From Pseudoalteromonas sp. TB64 (GTDB taxonomy: Bacteria > Pseudomonadota > Gammaproteobacteria > Enterobacterales > Alteromonadaceae): a DNA stretch of 41,711 bases. A program made the position numbers and the translations under genes. The notes beneath the pieces were generated by a model. The model was not told the DNA's origin, made no database searches, and was given only the letters and a program-made list of their open reading frames with translations. Shown here in pieces: positions 34,478 to 41,711 of the stretch (its first letter is position 1; each line of letters starts with the position of its first letter). Location: contig NZ_AUTQ01000111.1 of NCBI RefSeq assembly GCF_000498095.1, positions 1-41,711 of the forward strand, written 5' to 3'.

Positions 34478-36201
34478 TATGCTTTTACTCCTTTACGTAG
34501 CCACATCTCATCAATGCTACCTAACTTAATTTGCATTGGGTATACATGTTCTTTTTCATCGACAAGAATATCTAAAAATACTAAACGGTCGGTAATTGAC
34601 ATCGCTTTATCAATAGCGGGTTGTAGTTCAGCAAGCGTATTTACTTGGATACCTACGTGACCATAGCTCTCAACCAATTTAACAAAGTCAGGCAGTGAAT
34701 CCATATATGATGAAGAATGACGACCTCCATAAACCATATCTTGCCATTGGCGTACCATGCCTAAAGAGCGATTATTAAGAGAAACCACTTTTACAGCTAA
34801 GTTATATTGCAAACAGGTAGAAAGTTCTTGGATATTCATTTGAATAGAACCGTCGCCCGTAATACACACCGATTCTTTATCAGGAAACGCGAGCTTTACA
34901 CCCATAGCGGCAGGTAAACCAAACCCCATTGTTCCTAAACCACCTGAATTTATCCATTGACGAGGATGTTTAAACGGATAGTACTGCGCTGCAAACATTT
35001 GATGTTGACCAACGTCAGAGCTTACATAAGCATCGCCATTTGTTGCTTTGTATACCGCCTCTATTACAGCTTGAGGTTTAATTTTGTCGCCATCAGTATT
35101 GTAATTTAGACACTTTTGTTCACGCCAACTAATAATTTGACGCCACCAATCCTCTTGAGCGCTGCGATCAATTTGAATAGGGCTTTTATCTATACCAGCT
35201 TGAAGCTGTTCAAGTACAGTCGCTAAGCAGCCTACAACGGGAATATGCGCTTTGATTGTTTTAGAGATAGACGTTGGATCTACATCTACATGTACAATAG
35301 TGGCATTAGGGCAAAACTTTTCAACATTATTAGTGACGCGATCATCAAAGCGAGCACCAAGTGCCAAGATTACATCTGCATTCGCCATTGCTTTGTTTGC
35401 TTCAAGCGTACCGTGCATGCCTAGCATACCAACAAAGTTAGGGTGAACACCTGATATACCACCAAGCCCCATTAACGTGTTTGTTATTGGCGCATTTAGC
35501 GATTCAACCAAGTGAGTTAATTGCTCTGATGTATTTGATATAACAATACCGCCACCAGAATAAATAACGAGCTTTTTAGCTTCTAAAATAGCTGTAACGG
35601 CTTTACGTATTTGTTTAGAGTGACCCTTAGTATTAGGACTGTATGTTCTAAGTTCAGTTGTTTTAGGAAATTCGTATTCAAATTTGATTGCAGGGTTAAG
35701 CATGTCTTTTGGTAATTCAACTACAACAGGCCCAGGGCGACCAGTGCTGGCAATATAAAAAGCTTTAGCCAATATAGTTGGAATTTCTTTAGCACTTCTA
35801 CAGTTAAAGCTATGCTTAACTACAGGGCGAGAGCACCCGACAATATCGGTTTCTTGGAATGCATCGTCGCCAATAAGATTTGTAGGCACTTGACCTGACA
35901 ACACAACCATAGGAATTGAATCCATATAGGCTGTTGCAATACCTGTAATACAGTTTGTAGCGCCAGGACCTGAGGTGGCAAGTACTACACCAACATCGCC
36001 TGTTGCACGAGCGTAACCATCAGCCATATGAGTAGCTGCTTGCTCGTGGCGTACTAATATATGCTCAATGTCGTCTTGTTGAAAAAGTGCATCGTACAAA
36101 TCTAATACCGAACCACCGGGATAGCCAAATATGTATTTAACCTTCAGCTCTTTTAATGCCTGAACTACTAATTCAGAACCATTATATTCTTGTTTGCTCA
36201 T
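34477..36201 (-). CDS. ilvI: acetolactate synthase III large subunit
   Basis: 574 residues from the ATG at 36201, preceded by GAGGA at 6 nt, the same length as E. coli IlvI; a frame start at 36231 lies inside the attenuator and is rejected. ThDP-dependent enzyme: [15 protein letters not shown] and [15 protein letters not shown] (catalytic Glu), the FAD domain, and the ThDP motif [15 protein letters not shown]. Makes acetolactate and acetohydroxybutyrate, the first common step to Val, Leu and Ile. Controlled by the leader peptide attenuator upstream. Confidence 0.96.
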   Translation of the reverse strand: MSKQEYNGSELVVQALKELKVKYIFGYPGGSVLDLYDALFQQDDIEHILVRHEQAATHMADGYARATGDVGVVLATSGPGATNCITGIATAYMDSIPMVVLSGQVPTNLIGDDAFQETDIVGCSRPVVKHSFNCRSAKEIPTILAKAFYIASTGRPGPVVVELPKDMLNPAIKFEYEFPKTTELRTYSPNTKGHSKQIRKAVTAILEAKKLVIYSGGGIVISNTSEQLTHLVESLNAPITNTLMGLGGISGVHPNFVGMLGMHGTLEANKAMANADVILALGARFDDRVTNNVEKFCPNATIVHVDVDPTSISKTIKAHIPVVGCLATVLEQLQAGIDKSPIQIDRSAQEDWWRQIISWREQKCLNYNTDGDKIKPQAVIEAVYKATNGDAYVSSDVGQHQMFAAQYYPFKHPRQWINSGGLGTMGFGLPAAMGVKLAFPDKESVCITGDGSIQMNIQELSTCLQYNLAVKVVSLNNRSLGMVRQWQDMVYGGRHSSSYMDSLPDFVKLVESYGHVGIQVNTLAELQPAIDKAMSITDRLVFLDILVDEKEHVYPMQIKLGSIDEMWLRKGVKA

Positions 36202-36231
36202 CCTCATTCCTCTGTGCGCTATTTTATGCAT

Positions 36232-36262
36232 AAAAAAACCCCCGCGTAGTGCGAGGGTTTTT
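36232..36262 (-). terminator. ilvIH attenuator terminator
   Basis: On the minus strand CCCTCGC-ACTAC-GCGGGGG (one mismatch), extended by A/T pairs, then seven T, 30 nt before the ilvI start. The leader segment GCGGGG, at the end of the leader peptide frame, can pair with the 5' arm CCCTCGC and so form an alternative antiterminator. Confidence 0.85.
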
Positions 36263-36280
36263 AAAAAGCAGTATCACTTT

Positions 36281-36352
36281 TTAATACATCCCCGCTGGGC
36301 TTATAACTAAGACCAGTACGAGTACGACTAAAAGACGAATCTGCAATTTCAT
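36281..36352 (-). CDS. ilvIH leader peptide (IlvL-like)
   Basis: 23 codons: MKLQIRLLVVLVLVLVIS then PAGMY, with thirteen Ile, Leu or Val codons in residues 3-17. AGAGTG lies about 10 nt before the ATG. It ends 19 nt before the attenuator terminator. Stalling on scarce branched-chain aminoacyl-tRNAs should let ilvIH be transcribed. Too short for ordinary gene prediction. Confidence 0.88.
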   Translation of the reverse strand: MKLQIRLLVVLVLVLVISPAGMY

Positions 36353-36693
36353 AACTTGTTCACTCTTTTAAAAAAGTAAAATGTTTACTTTAAATTAAAA
36401 TTTCTCTATGAGGTTATTTTTAAGGGTTTTGAGTGTGCATGTCAACCGTGAATTGGTTTTTTTGGATTAAAATTCTAAATTTAGTTGTTTTTTAATTTAA
36501 AATCACAGTTTTGTCGTTTTTATGTCATTAAGTGAGAAGAAATTATGCGTTTAATATTTTTGCCTATATTTATTTTCGGCACTAAAAAGCCAACATAATT
36601 TTAATACTGATCAGTTAAGAAGTATTTAACGATCCATGGACCAAACATCTGGTTTGTTTATTAAGGCATCGAATGTCTTCAGGAGTCTTTTTT

Positions 36694-37260
36694 ATGAAAC
36701 TTACTCCAGCATTTTCTTTTGCGAATGGTTATGCCCCAAACTCAGTCGATTTAGGTTAGCTGAGTGATTTTTAGGCACACATTTCATCAAAGAATGCGCT
36801 GAAACTATCGAATTTGCAAAGATAAGACGAACTCCTGTCGAAAGGGCTGTTTGGACAGTTATGTGTATGTCGTTTTATCGTGATGATCTTATAGGGCGCA
36901 TTGTCAGTAAATTAGGGGGCGACTGATAACAAAAACGCTCAAGGGTGAAAAGGTAAAGAGGTGAATATCATCACACCACTGACCGATTTATTGCGTTTCC
37001 CTAAATATGATATTGTTGGTTTGTATAATGAGCGATAGAGATTAGAACTTGGGTATAGAGTAATGAAGCAGACCTTACTCAATAGCCATTTCACGCTACG
37101 TAGTAAAAACCCTGAAATAATTGTGTAAGAGTTATGGGGTGTGATTTTCTGTTATAACTTGCTGAGATACCAGATGATGAAAATGGCGAAGAAAAAGCTT
37201 GGGATATATGCAAAACATCTAAGTTTCACGACGTGTGCGAAATTAAAATCCAGTAAATAG
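36694..37260 (+). pseudogene. IS4-type transposase remnant
   Basis: Three disconnected segments. First, MKLTPAFSFANGY with in-frame TAG stops and a frameshift. Then HFIKECAETIEFAKIRRTPVE followed by AVWTVMCMSFYRDDL, the N-terminal IS4 domain. After a large internal deletion that removed the catalytic aspartates, the C-terminal part LYNER-stop-RLELGY and TLLNSHFTLRSKNPE keeps the YREK spacing (Y-2-R-3-E-6-K). The stops TAG (from a likely TGG) and TAA (from a likely CAA) are nonsense mutations. Clearly inactive. Confidence 0.85.
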
Positions 37261-37265
37261 CCCAA

Positions 37266-37300
37266 TAAAAAATGCCAGTCAGCTGTTAACTGACTGGCAT
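37266..37300 (-). terminator. terminator of isocitrate dehydrogenase gene
   Basis: ATGCCAGTCAG (37272-37282) and CTGACTGGCAT (37290-37300) form an 11-bp stem with a 7-nt loop; on the minus strand a TTTTTT run follows. It lies 43 nt beyond the stop at 37344 and overlaps the right end of the IS4 remnant. Confidence 0.85.
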
Positions 37301-37343
37301 TAAGCATAAACAGGCTTTATATAGAGCTTATTAGTACTTTAAA

Positions 37344-38351
37344 TTATAGACGGTCAATAACTGCTTGAGTGAAATCAGTTGTTCCGTGATTACCACCTAA
37401 ATCGCGAGTTGTACGATCGCCTGATTTAATTACATCAGCAACAGCACTTCTAATGCGTTCTGCAGTATCGCCCATATCTAAATGTTCAAGCATTTGGATA
37501 GACGCTAAAATTACAGAAGTAGGATTAGCTAGGTTTTTACCTGCTATATCTGGTGCACTGCCGTGTACAGCTTCAAATATTGCTGCATCTTCGCCAATGT
37601 TAGCACCTGGAGCCATGCCTAAGCCGCCCACTAAGCCAGCACAAAGATCAGATAGAATATCACCAAATAAGTTTGTAGTTACAATTACATCAAACTCTTC
37701 AGGTGTCATTACTAGTTTCATACACGTAGCATCAACAATCATTTCAGTTGATTCAATTTGTGGGTAACGCTCAGCTACTTCACGAGCAACCTTTAAAAAC
37801 AAACCAGAAGTTGATTTTAAAATGTTCGCTTTATGAACTGCAGTTACTTTCTTACGACCTTCACGTACAGCTAGTTCGTATGCAAAAGTTACAATTTTTT
37901 CAGCACCTTCGCGAGTAATTACTGATTTTGCTTCTGCTTCGTTACCATCTTCACTCACAATTTGGCCTGCACCTGAGTACATACCTTGCGTGTTTTCACG
38001 AATAGTAATGATATCGATATCATCGTAACGTGCTTTAGTACCTACAAACGATTTAACTGGACGAACATTTGCGTATAAACCAAACTGTTTACGTAAAGTT
38101 ACGTTAATAGAAGTAAAGCCTTCACCTACAGGAGTAGTTAGAGGACCTTTAAGAGTGATTTTGTTTTTAGCAATTGTATCAACAGTTTCTTGTGGAAGTA
38201 GCTCGCCAGTTTTTTCAAGCGCTGCTAGGCCAGCATCAACAAATTCATAATCAAAATCACATCCTGCTGCTTTTAGAATTTCAAGTGCTGAGTCTATAAT
38301 GCTAGGACCGATGCCGTCGCCTTTGATCACTGTTATGGTACGTTTGGCCAT
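37344..38351 (-). CDS. NAD-dependent isocitrate dehydrogenase-like enzyme
   Basis: 335 residues from the ATG at 38351 with AAAGGAAAAG upstream; an earlier in-frame start (38384) lacks support. The beta-decarboxylating dehydrogenase fold starts with ITVIKGDGIGPSI. The S-x-N-x-x-x-R substrate loop (TSINVTLRKQFGLYANVRP) is of isocitrate type rather than the LLxLRK of isopropylmalate dehydrogenase. NLFGDILSDL and AIFEAVHGSAPDIAGK are conserved. It oxidises isocitrate to 2-oxoglutarate with NAD; the homoisocitrate/isopropylmalate branch is less likely. Monocistronic. Confidence 0.88.
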   Translation of the reverse strand: MAKRTITVIKGDGIGPSIIDSALEILKAAGCDFDYEFVDAGLAALEKTGELLPQETVDTIAKNKITLKGPLTTPVGEGFTSINVTLRKQFGLYANVRPVKSFVGTKARYDDIDIITIRENTQGMYSGAGQIVSEDGNEAEAKSVITREGAEKIVTFAYELAVREGRKKVTAVHKANILKSTSGLFLKVAREVAERYPQIESTEMIVDATCMKLVMTPEEFDVIVTTNLFGDILSDLCAGLVGGLGMAPGANIGEDAAIFEAVHGSAPDIAGKNLANPTSVILASIQMLEHLDMGDTAERIRSAVADVIKSGDRTTRDLGGNHGTTDFTQAVIDRL

Positions 38352-38537
38352 TAACTTTTCCTTTAAATAGTTTGATTTGCACATAATTTATTACTCTGAG
38401 AGAGTAACTGCTTGTTAGGTCATTTATGTGAATGAGGTAGAAATTTAAGGGCGCATTTATACCAACTTATCGCCCATTTTGCCAGTTTATACTATAAATA
38501 ACGGGTATAATTTGTATTTATAATGGTAATAAACTTA

Positions 38538-40226
38538 CTAAATAGTATTCGAGAGGTTTAGCTCTTGTAATTGCTGATAAAAAGAATGCTTATCTTTCCA
38601 GCCCTGAGCTGTTAATTGATCACTAAGCGTTTGTTGCTGCCAAGGGCTCAATGCTAACTCAGGCTTAAAGACATATTGCGCTAATGTTTTTAATGCAACC
38701 CACAATTTATGGTGTGAGTTAAGTTGTTTTTTAGGTGTTTGTTCTGCTTCTAAAAGGGCTGCAGTCCATGGGTTATCACTTAAAAGTTGTTTAAGTTGTA
38801 CGTTTAACTGCTCGTTATTAAGTAAGTTAACGCCAAAAAAAGCATAAAAAGGAATACTTAATGTTTTATTTGGGGTTTCGTCTATTAAAATTTTCCTTGA
38901 TAAACGAGTGCTACATTGAGTTAATAAAAAATGAGTATAGGCATATAAAGGTAATGTAATGTGTTCAAATTGAAATTGCTTATTGTGACTCACTAATAAA
39001 GACATTATTTTTACTAAGCAATCTAAACGGTTTAATATAAACGCTTGTAAAGGGTGGGGGGTCACATAAACTAGCTGCTCAAACACTACGCGTTGAATAA
39101 TAGCTGGCGCATTGAAGTATCCCACCATAGATAAACTGTGCTTTAAATCTTTAGCAGGCTGATGTTCTTTATTATACGGTTTTACAGCTTCACAAAGACT
39201 GTTAACTATTTGAGGATGAGGCAATATAATTTGGCTTAACCCTTTATAGCTGTATTCGTGCTGTAATTTTATACGGCTGATTAAATCGAGCAGCGTTAAT
39301 GACTCAGTAGTTAGCTTATTTGTTCTTCTAGTTATATGCTCGCTATTCCAAACACTAAGATGCAGCTTTGAGTCAGTGCAGAGCCATTGTTTAGCATTAT
39401 CATTAAGTGATGCTTTGACTCGATGCCATGTCATTTTATCTTTATTTTCTGTATTAACTAATACGTGACGTTGTTCTGAATCAGTTGCTAAGTAGACCAT
39501 TGCGCGTTCAAAATAGATTACTCGGCTACCTGGTAATAATGGACCGATATGAGCAATAAGTGACTTTATTAGTTTTTGAGCAAATAAGTTTGGGGTACGT
39601 ATATATAAATCGGCTAATGCTTTGTAAAGGTCGATATGTTTTTTAGGAGTATTGTAGGTAATATTCATCGCAATGATATTAGCAAGTGCTACAAGCGTTA
39701 TGCCGCCATCGTAAAGCATAATTTTAGGTGTACTGACCAGCGCTTGTTTATATTTATTTAATTTTGCTAAAATTTGTGTAATTGGTTTTACAGGCTCACC
39801 ACCGGTTAATATTATTTTCCCCGCTAATTGATGACGTAATTTCCACGTTCTTTTTTCATTTTCGTTAAAGCTGACTTGTTCTGAAAGTTTGTTTAACTCT
39901 TGGCAAACACATAAATGCTCAACCAGTGCGGTGCTAATATAGAGCTCAGATAATTCTTCATTATATTTTTGGCTCTTACAAAGCGCAGCCGTTAATACGC
40001 ATTGGCTAATTATTAAGTTAGTAGCGAAGTCATTTTTAGTATTAAAAAGAGTTAATTGAGCTTGAAGTGCAAATGGATGCTCATTATATAAAAGCCTGTA
40101 TTGCTCAGCGAGTTTACATATTACGGGGTAGAGTGTTTGCCATTGTTTTTTATTATTATAGGATGCTAAAAATAGATGAGTATTTTCAAATAACTTATTT
40201 AGCTTTACCGAAACAGGCTCATCCAT
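38538..40226 (-). CDS. uncharacterised large cytoplasmic protein, HDOD-like region
   Basis: 562 residues from the ATG at 40226, 8 nt after the stop of the DUF3192 gene; the frame runs further upstream but would overlap that gene. No signal peptide or membrane helix. The N-terminal part is alpha-helical. The region LILPHPQIVNSL-like (IILPHPQIVNSLCEAVKP) and LSMVGYFNAPAIIQRVV resembles the HDOD pattern of signalling proteins, but metal ligands are absent. A final segment (LSPWQQQTLSDQLTAQGW) is helical. Probably co-transcribed with xni and DUF3192. Function unknown. Confidence 0.65.
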   Translation of the reverse strand: MDEPVSVKLNKLFENTHLFLASYNNKKQWQTLYPVICKLAEQYRLLYNEHPFALQAQLTLFNTKNDFATNLIISQCVLTAALCKSQKYNEELSELYISTALVEHLCVCQELNKLSEQVSFNENEKRTWKLRHQLAGKIILTGGEPVKPITQILAKLNKYKQALVSTPKIMLYDGGITLVALANIIAMNITYNTPKKHIDLYKALADLYIRTPNLFAQKLIKSLIAHIGPLLPGSRVIYFERAMVYLATDSEQRHVLVNTENKDKMTWHRVKASLNDNAKQWLCTDSKLHLSVWNSEHITRRTNKLTTESLTLLDLISRIKLQHEYSYKGLSQIILPHPQIVNSLCEAVKPYNKEHQPAKDLKHSLSMVGYFNAPAIIQRVVFEQLVYVTPHPLQAFILNRLDCLVKIMSLLVSHNKQFQFEHITLPLYAYTHFLLTQCSTRLSRKILIDETPNKTLSIPFYAFFGVNLLNNEQLNVQLKQLLSDNPWTAALLEAEQTPKKQLNSHHKLWVALKTLAQYVFKPELALSPWQQQTLSDQLTAQGWKDKHSFYQQLQELNLSNTI

Positions 40227-40233
40227 TATGGCA

Positions 40234-40620
40234 TCACTTAATGATTTCTTGATATTTATTGTAGGCACTTGGTCCCCATAGCATAAGTTGACCATTTTTA
40301 AATAAAAGCCCAGTACATTCATCCATAGTCGTTATACCATCAGACGTAATATGCTGCGTGCGATAGAAAACAATTTGCAGTACTTGTTCTCCATCACGTT
40401 TTGCGTAAGTAAGATCTGGGCTACCTAAGTAATCAAGTACATTATTAAGAGTAGTTTGTTTTTCAAGTGTTAACTTTTCAATAAAGCGTTTATTAAAGGC
40501 TTCACGATCTTGCCATATCATTGCCTGAGGATCGTCTTTATAAAAGGTAATTACCAACGTTGCTATAAGCGCATAAAGACCTAAACCTAAAATTAAATAC
40601 CTAAAAAACTTTTTCAACAT
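40234..40620 (-). CDS. DUF3192 membrane-anchored protein
   Basis: 128 residues. One N-terminal membrane helix (about 6-26), then a BamE/SmpA-like small alpha-beta region: LTLEKQTTLNNVLDYLGSPDLTYAKRDGEQVLQIVFYRTQ and CTGLLFKNGQLMLWG. This fits DUF3192, common next to xni in Alteromonadales. Orientation suggests a periplasmic domain. Role unknown; BamE-like fold hints at envelope assembly. Confidence 0.8.
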   Translation of the reverse strand: MLKKFFRYLILGLGLYALIATLVITFYKDDPQAMIWQDREAFNKRFIEKLTLEKQTTLNNVLDYLGSPDLTYAKRDGEQVLQIVFYRTQHITSDGITTMDECTGLLFKNGQLMLWGPSAYNKYQEIIK

Positions 40621-40647
40621 AGATTACTCTAACTGCCGTGACTAATA

Positions 40648-40672
40648 GTAGTATACGTATTGCGTATACTAC
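40648..40672. terminator. hairpin between xni and DUF3192
   Basis: GTAGTATACG and CGTATACTAC, a perfect 10-bp stem with a 5-nt loop in the 69-nt gap. No T run on either strand; may be a weak terminator or processing site. Confidence 0.4.
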
Positions 40673-40689
40673 GTGCTATTAACTTGCGA

Positions 40690-41463
40690 CTAATTAAGTC
40701 TTAACTGCTTTAAACTAAAGCCTAAATTTATATCTGTTCGCAAACTGACCAGCTGCTTCGAAATAACATACATATCCATACCAGCGTCGAGCTTTTTATG
40801 AATACTTGGGCTAAGTGATTCATCCTCTAAGGCGTGCTCAATTGATTCATAATTATTAATAAGCTGCTGAGCTGATTTTGTACCAATACCTTTTATACCA
40901 GGGATATCATTTGTTTTGTCACCGGCTAAAGCCCAAAAATCAATAAGCTTGGTTTGCTCAACCCCAAAACGCTCTTTTATACTATTTTTATCAAGATATT
41001 GTTTTTTAAAATAGTCGTAAACAGTGATGTAATCACCCAAATGAGGTAAAAAACCTTTATCGGTAGATACAACGGTATTACTTATATTATTGCTTGCTGC
41101 CTTAGATGCAAGGGTGGCAATAATATCATCTGCTTCGTCGTTTATTGGCTCGAATACTACAATACCTGTTTCTTCAATCGCATTTTTAAAATGCAATAAA
41201 GCGTCTTTTAAGGTTTGTGGCATAGGTGCGCGCGAGTGTTTATAGTCTTTATAAAAATGATAACGCCAGCTTCTATCACCATCAAATACCGCAATGGCGT
41301 GTGTTGCATTGGTTGTATTTAAAAGTTTTTTGCAAGCATGAGCAACACGAGCACTGCATGTTTGTATCATTTGCTCATCACTGTGATGTTTTTGATTTAC
41401 GTCAACTGCGTAAATGCGCCTAATTAAGTTAAGCGCATCAATAAGGAGTAAGTGGGGCTTCAA
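40690..41463 (-). CDS. xni: Xni flap-endonuclease-like (ExoIX) protein
   Basis: 257 residues, close to E. coli Xni (251). The PIN/FLAP domain starts LLLIDALNLIRRIYAVD; VFDGDRSWRYHFYKDYKHSR, NDEADDIIATLA, VSTDKGF and FWALAGDKTNDIPGIKGIG give the acidic metal-site cluster and helix-hairpin-helix. Xni lacks some acidic residues of Pol I 5' exonucleases and binds flap DNA. Start is TTG at 41463, 10 nt after the ppnN stop, and no ATG fits. Linkage to ppnN is as in enterobacteria. Confidence 0.93.
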   Translation of the reverse strand: MKPHLLLIDALNLIRRIYAVDVNQKHHSDEQMIQTCSARVAHACKKLLNTTNATHAIAVFDGDRSWRYHFYKDYKHSRAPMPQTLKDALLHFKNAIEETGIVVFEPINDEADDIIATLASKAASNNISNTVVSTDKGFLPHLGDYITVYDYFKKQYLDKNSIKERFGVEQTKLIDFWALAGDKTNDIPGIKGIGTKSAQQLINNYESIEHALEDESLSPSIHKKLDAGMDMYVISKQLVSLRTDINLGFSLKQLRLN

Positions 41464-41473
41464 ACTATATAAC

Positions 41474-41711
41474 TCATGCTTTTATTTTGTAACACGGAAT
41501 GTATTTACTACCAGGGAGTTTCATACGACCTTGGACAACAAATGCTTGTAATAGCTTATCCATACTTTTCATCAGGGCAGGCTCGCCGCTTAAAATGTAT
41601 GGACCATTATGTTTAATGGCTTTAACACCTTCGTCTTTTACATTGCCGGCAACAATGCCTGAAAACGCTCGTCGTAAATTAGCGGCTAATAGCTGCTTTG
41701 GCTGATTAAGG
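41474..41711 (-). CDS. ppnN: PpnN nucleosidase, 3' end (partial)
   Basis: The last 78 codons of a gene whose 5' part is outside the window. Translated: [56 protein letters not shown] and [17 protein letters not shown] then TGA, which closely matches the C-terminus of YgdH/PpnN. The family cleaves nucleoside 5'-monophosphates to base and ribose-5-phosphate and is regulated by (p)ppGpp. Adjacent to xni, as in E. coli surroundings. Confidence 0.9.
   Translation of the reverse strand, partial: LNQPKQLLAANLRRAFSGIVAGNVKDEGVKAIKHNGPYILSGEPALMKSMDKLLQAFVVQGRMKLPGSKYIPCYKIKA

Larger units (their letters stand above)
36602..37302 (+). mobile_element. degraded IS4-family element
   Basis: Left end TAATACTGATCAGTTAA (36602-36618) and right end, read inward, TAATGCCAGTCAGTTAA (37302-37286) agree at 13 of 17 positions and resemble the ends of IS4. 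Between them lies a shortened, mutated transposase. About 700 bp remain of an original 1.4 kb. No clear target duplication was found. Confidence 0.75.

Noticed and set aside
37344-38351. 3-isopropylmalate dehydrogenase (LeuB)
   Set aside because: Although near ilvIH, the substrate loop has the S-x-N isocitrate pattern and there are no leuA, leuC or leuD neighbours.

Overview
The window looks like chromosomal DNA of a marine gammaproteobacterium, most likely Pseudoalteromonas. This is an inference from three things: an AT-rich base composition; a 493-residue cold-type GH5 endoglucanase whose layout (signal peptide, GH5, thrombospondin-type-3 linker, CBM5) matches Pseudoalteromonas haloplanktis CelG; and gammaproteobacterial neighbourhoods such as ppnN-xni and ilvIH next to hupB.

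Layout. 1-1160: an IS110-family element with a structured leader that fits a bridge RNA. 1167-1589: a small lipoprotein. 2183-6200: a calcineurin-like phosphoesterase lipoprotein gene split by a complete IS50-type (Tn5-like) insertion sequence at 2447-3949, with a 10-bp target duplication. 6411-8130: an orphan gene and a decayed stretch with a frameshifted DUF1272 gene. 8131-16848: a copper-handling locus. A leftward operon (copA, copB, copC, copD, a DUF4440-like protein, DUF411, DUF305, glutaredoxin-MauE fusion) diverges from the copR-copS two-component genes across a palindromic cop box. 16917-18625: a hemolysin III/PAQR protein, a 15-bp tandem repeat, a MITE-like palindrome and a small membrane protein. 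19043-22329: celG and a convergent Tat-exported PhoD phosphatase. 22609-23017: two small ORFs, one of them only 37 codons.

23117-33404 is an ECF sigma/ChrR stress-response block. A LON-domain protein and the sigma gene each follow the same promoter-like pattern (TGATC[C/G], 16 nt, CGTA). The sigma gene is followed by its zinc anti-sigma factor ChrR, a DUF523-DUF1722 protein, a photolyase, a SnoaL-like protein, a short-chain dehydrogenase, a flavin oxidoreductase, DUF1365, a Cfa-like methyltransferase, DUF2878, a chalcone-isomerase-like protein and a DUF3833 lipoprotein. The genes are tightly spaced or overlapping. By analogy with the singlet-oxygen RpoE-ChrR regulon, they probably repair light damage and modify membrane fatty acids.

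33613-41711 is mostly housekeeping: hupB, the ilvIH operon with an unlisted 23-residue Leu/Val-rich leader peptide and attenuator, a degraded IS4-family remnant, NAD-type isocitrate dehydrogenase, a large orphan protein, DUF3192, xni and the 3' end of ppnN. No tRNA, rRNA or CRISPR array was seen. The least-described elements are the candidate bridge RNA, the frameshift site in the IS50-type transposase, the 168-bp MITE-like palindrome and the two matching ECF promoters.
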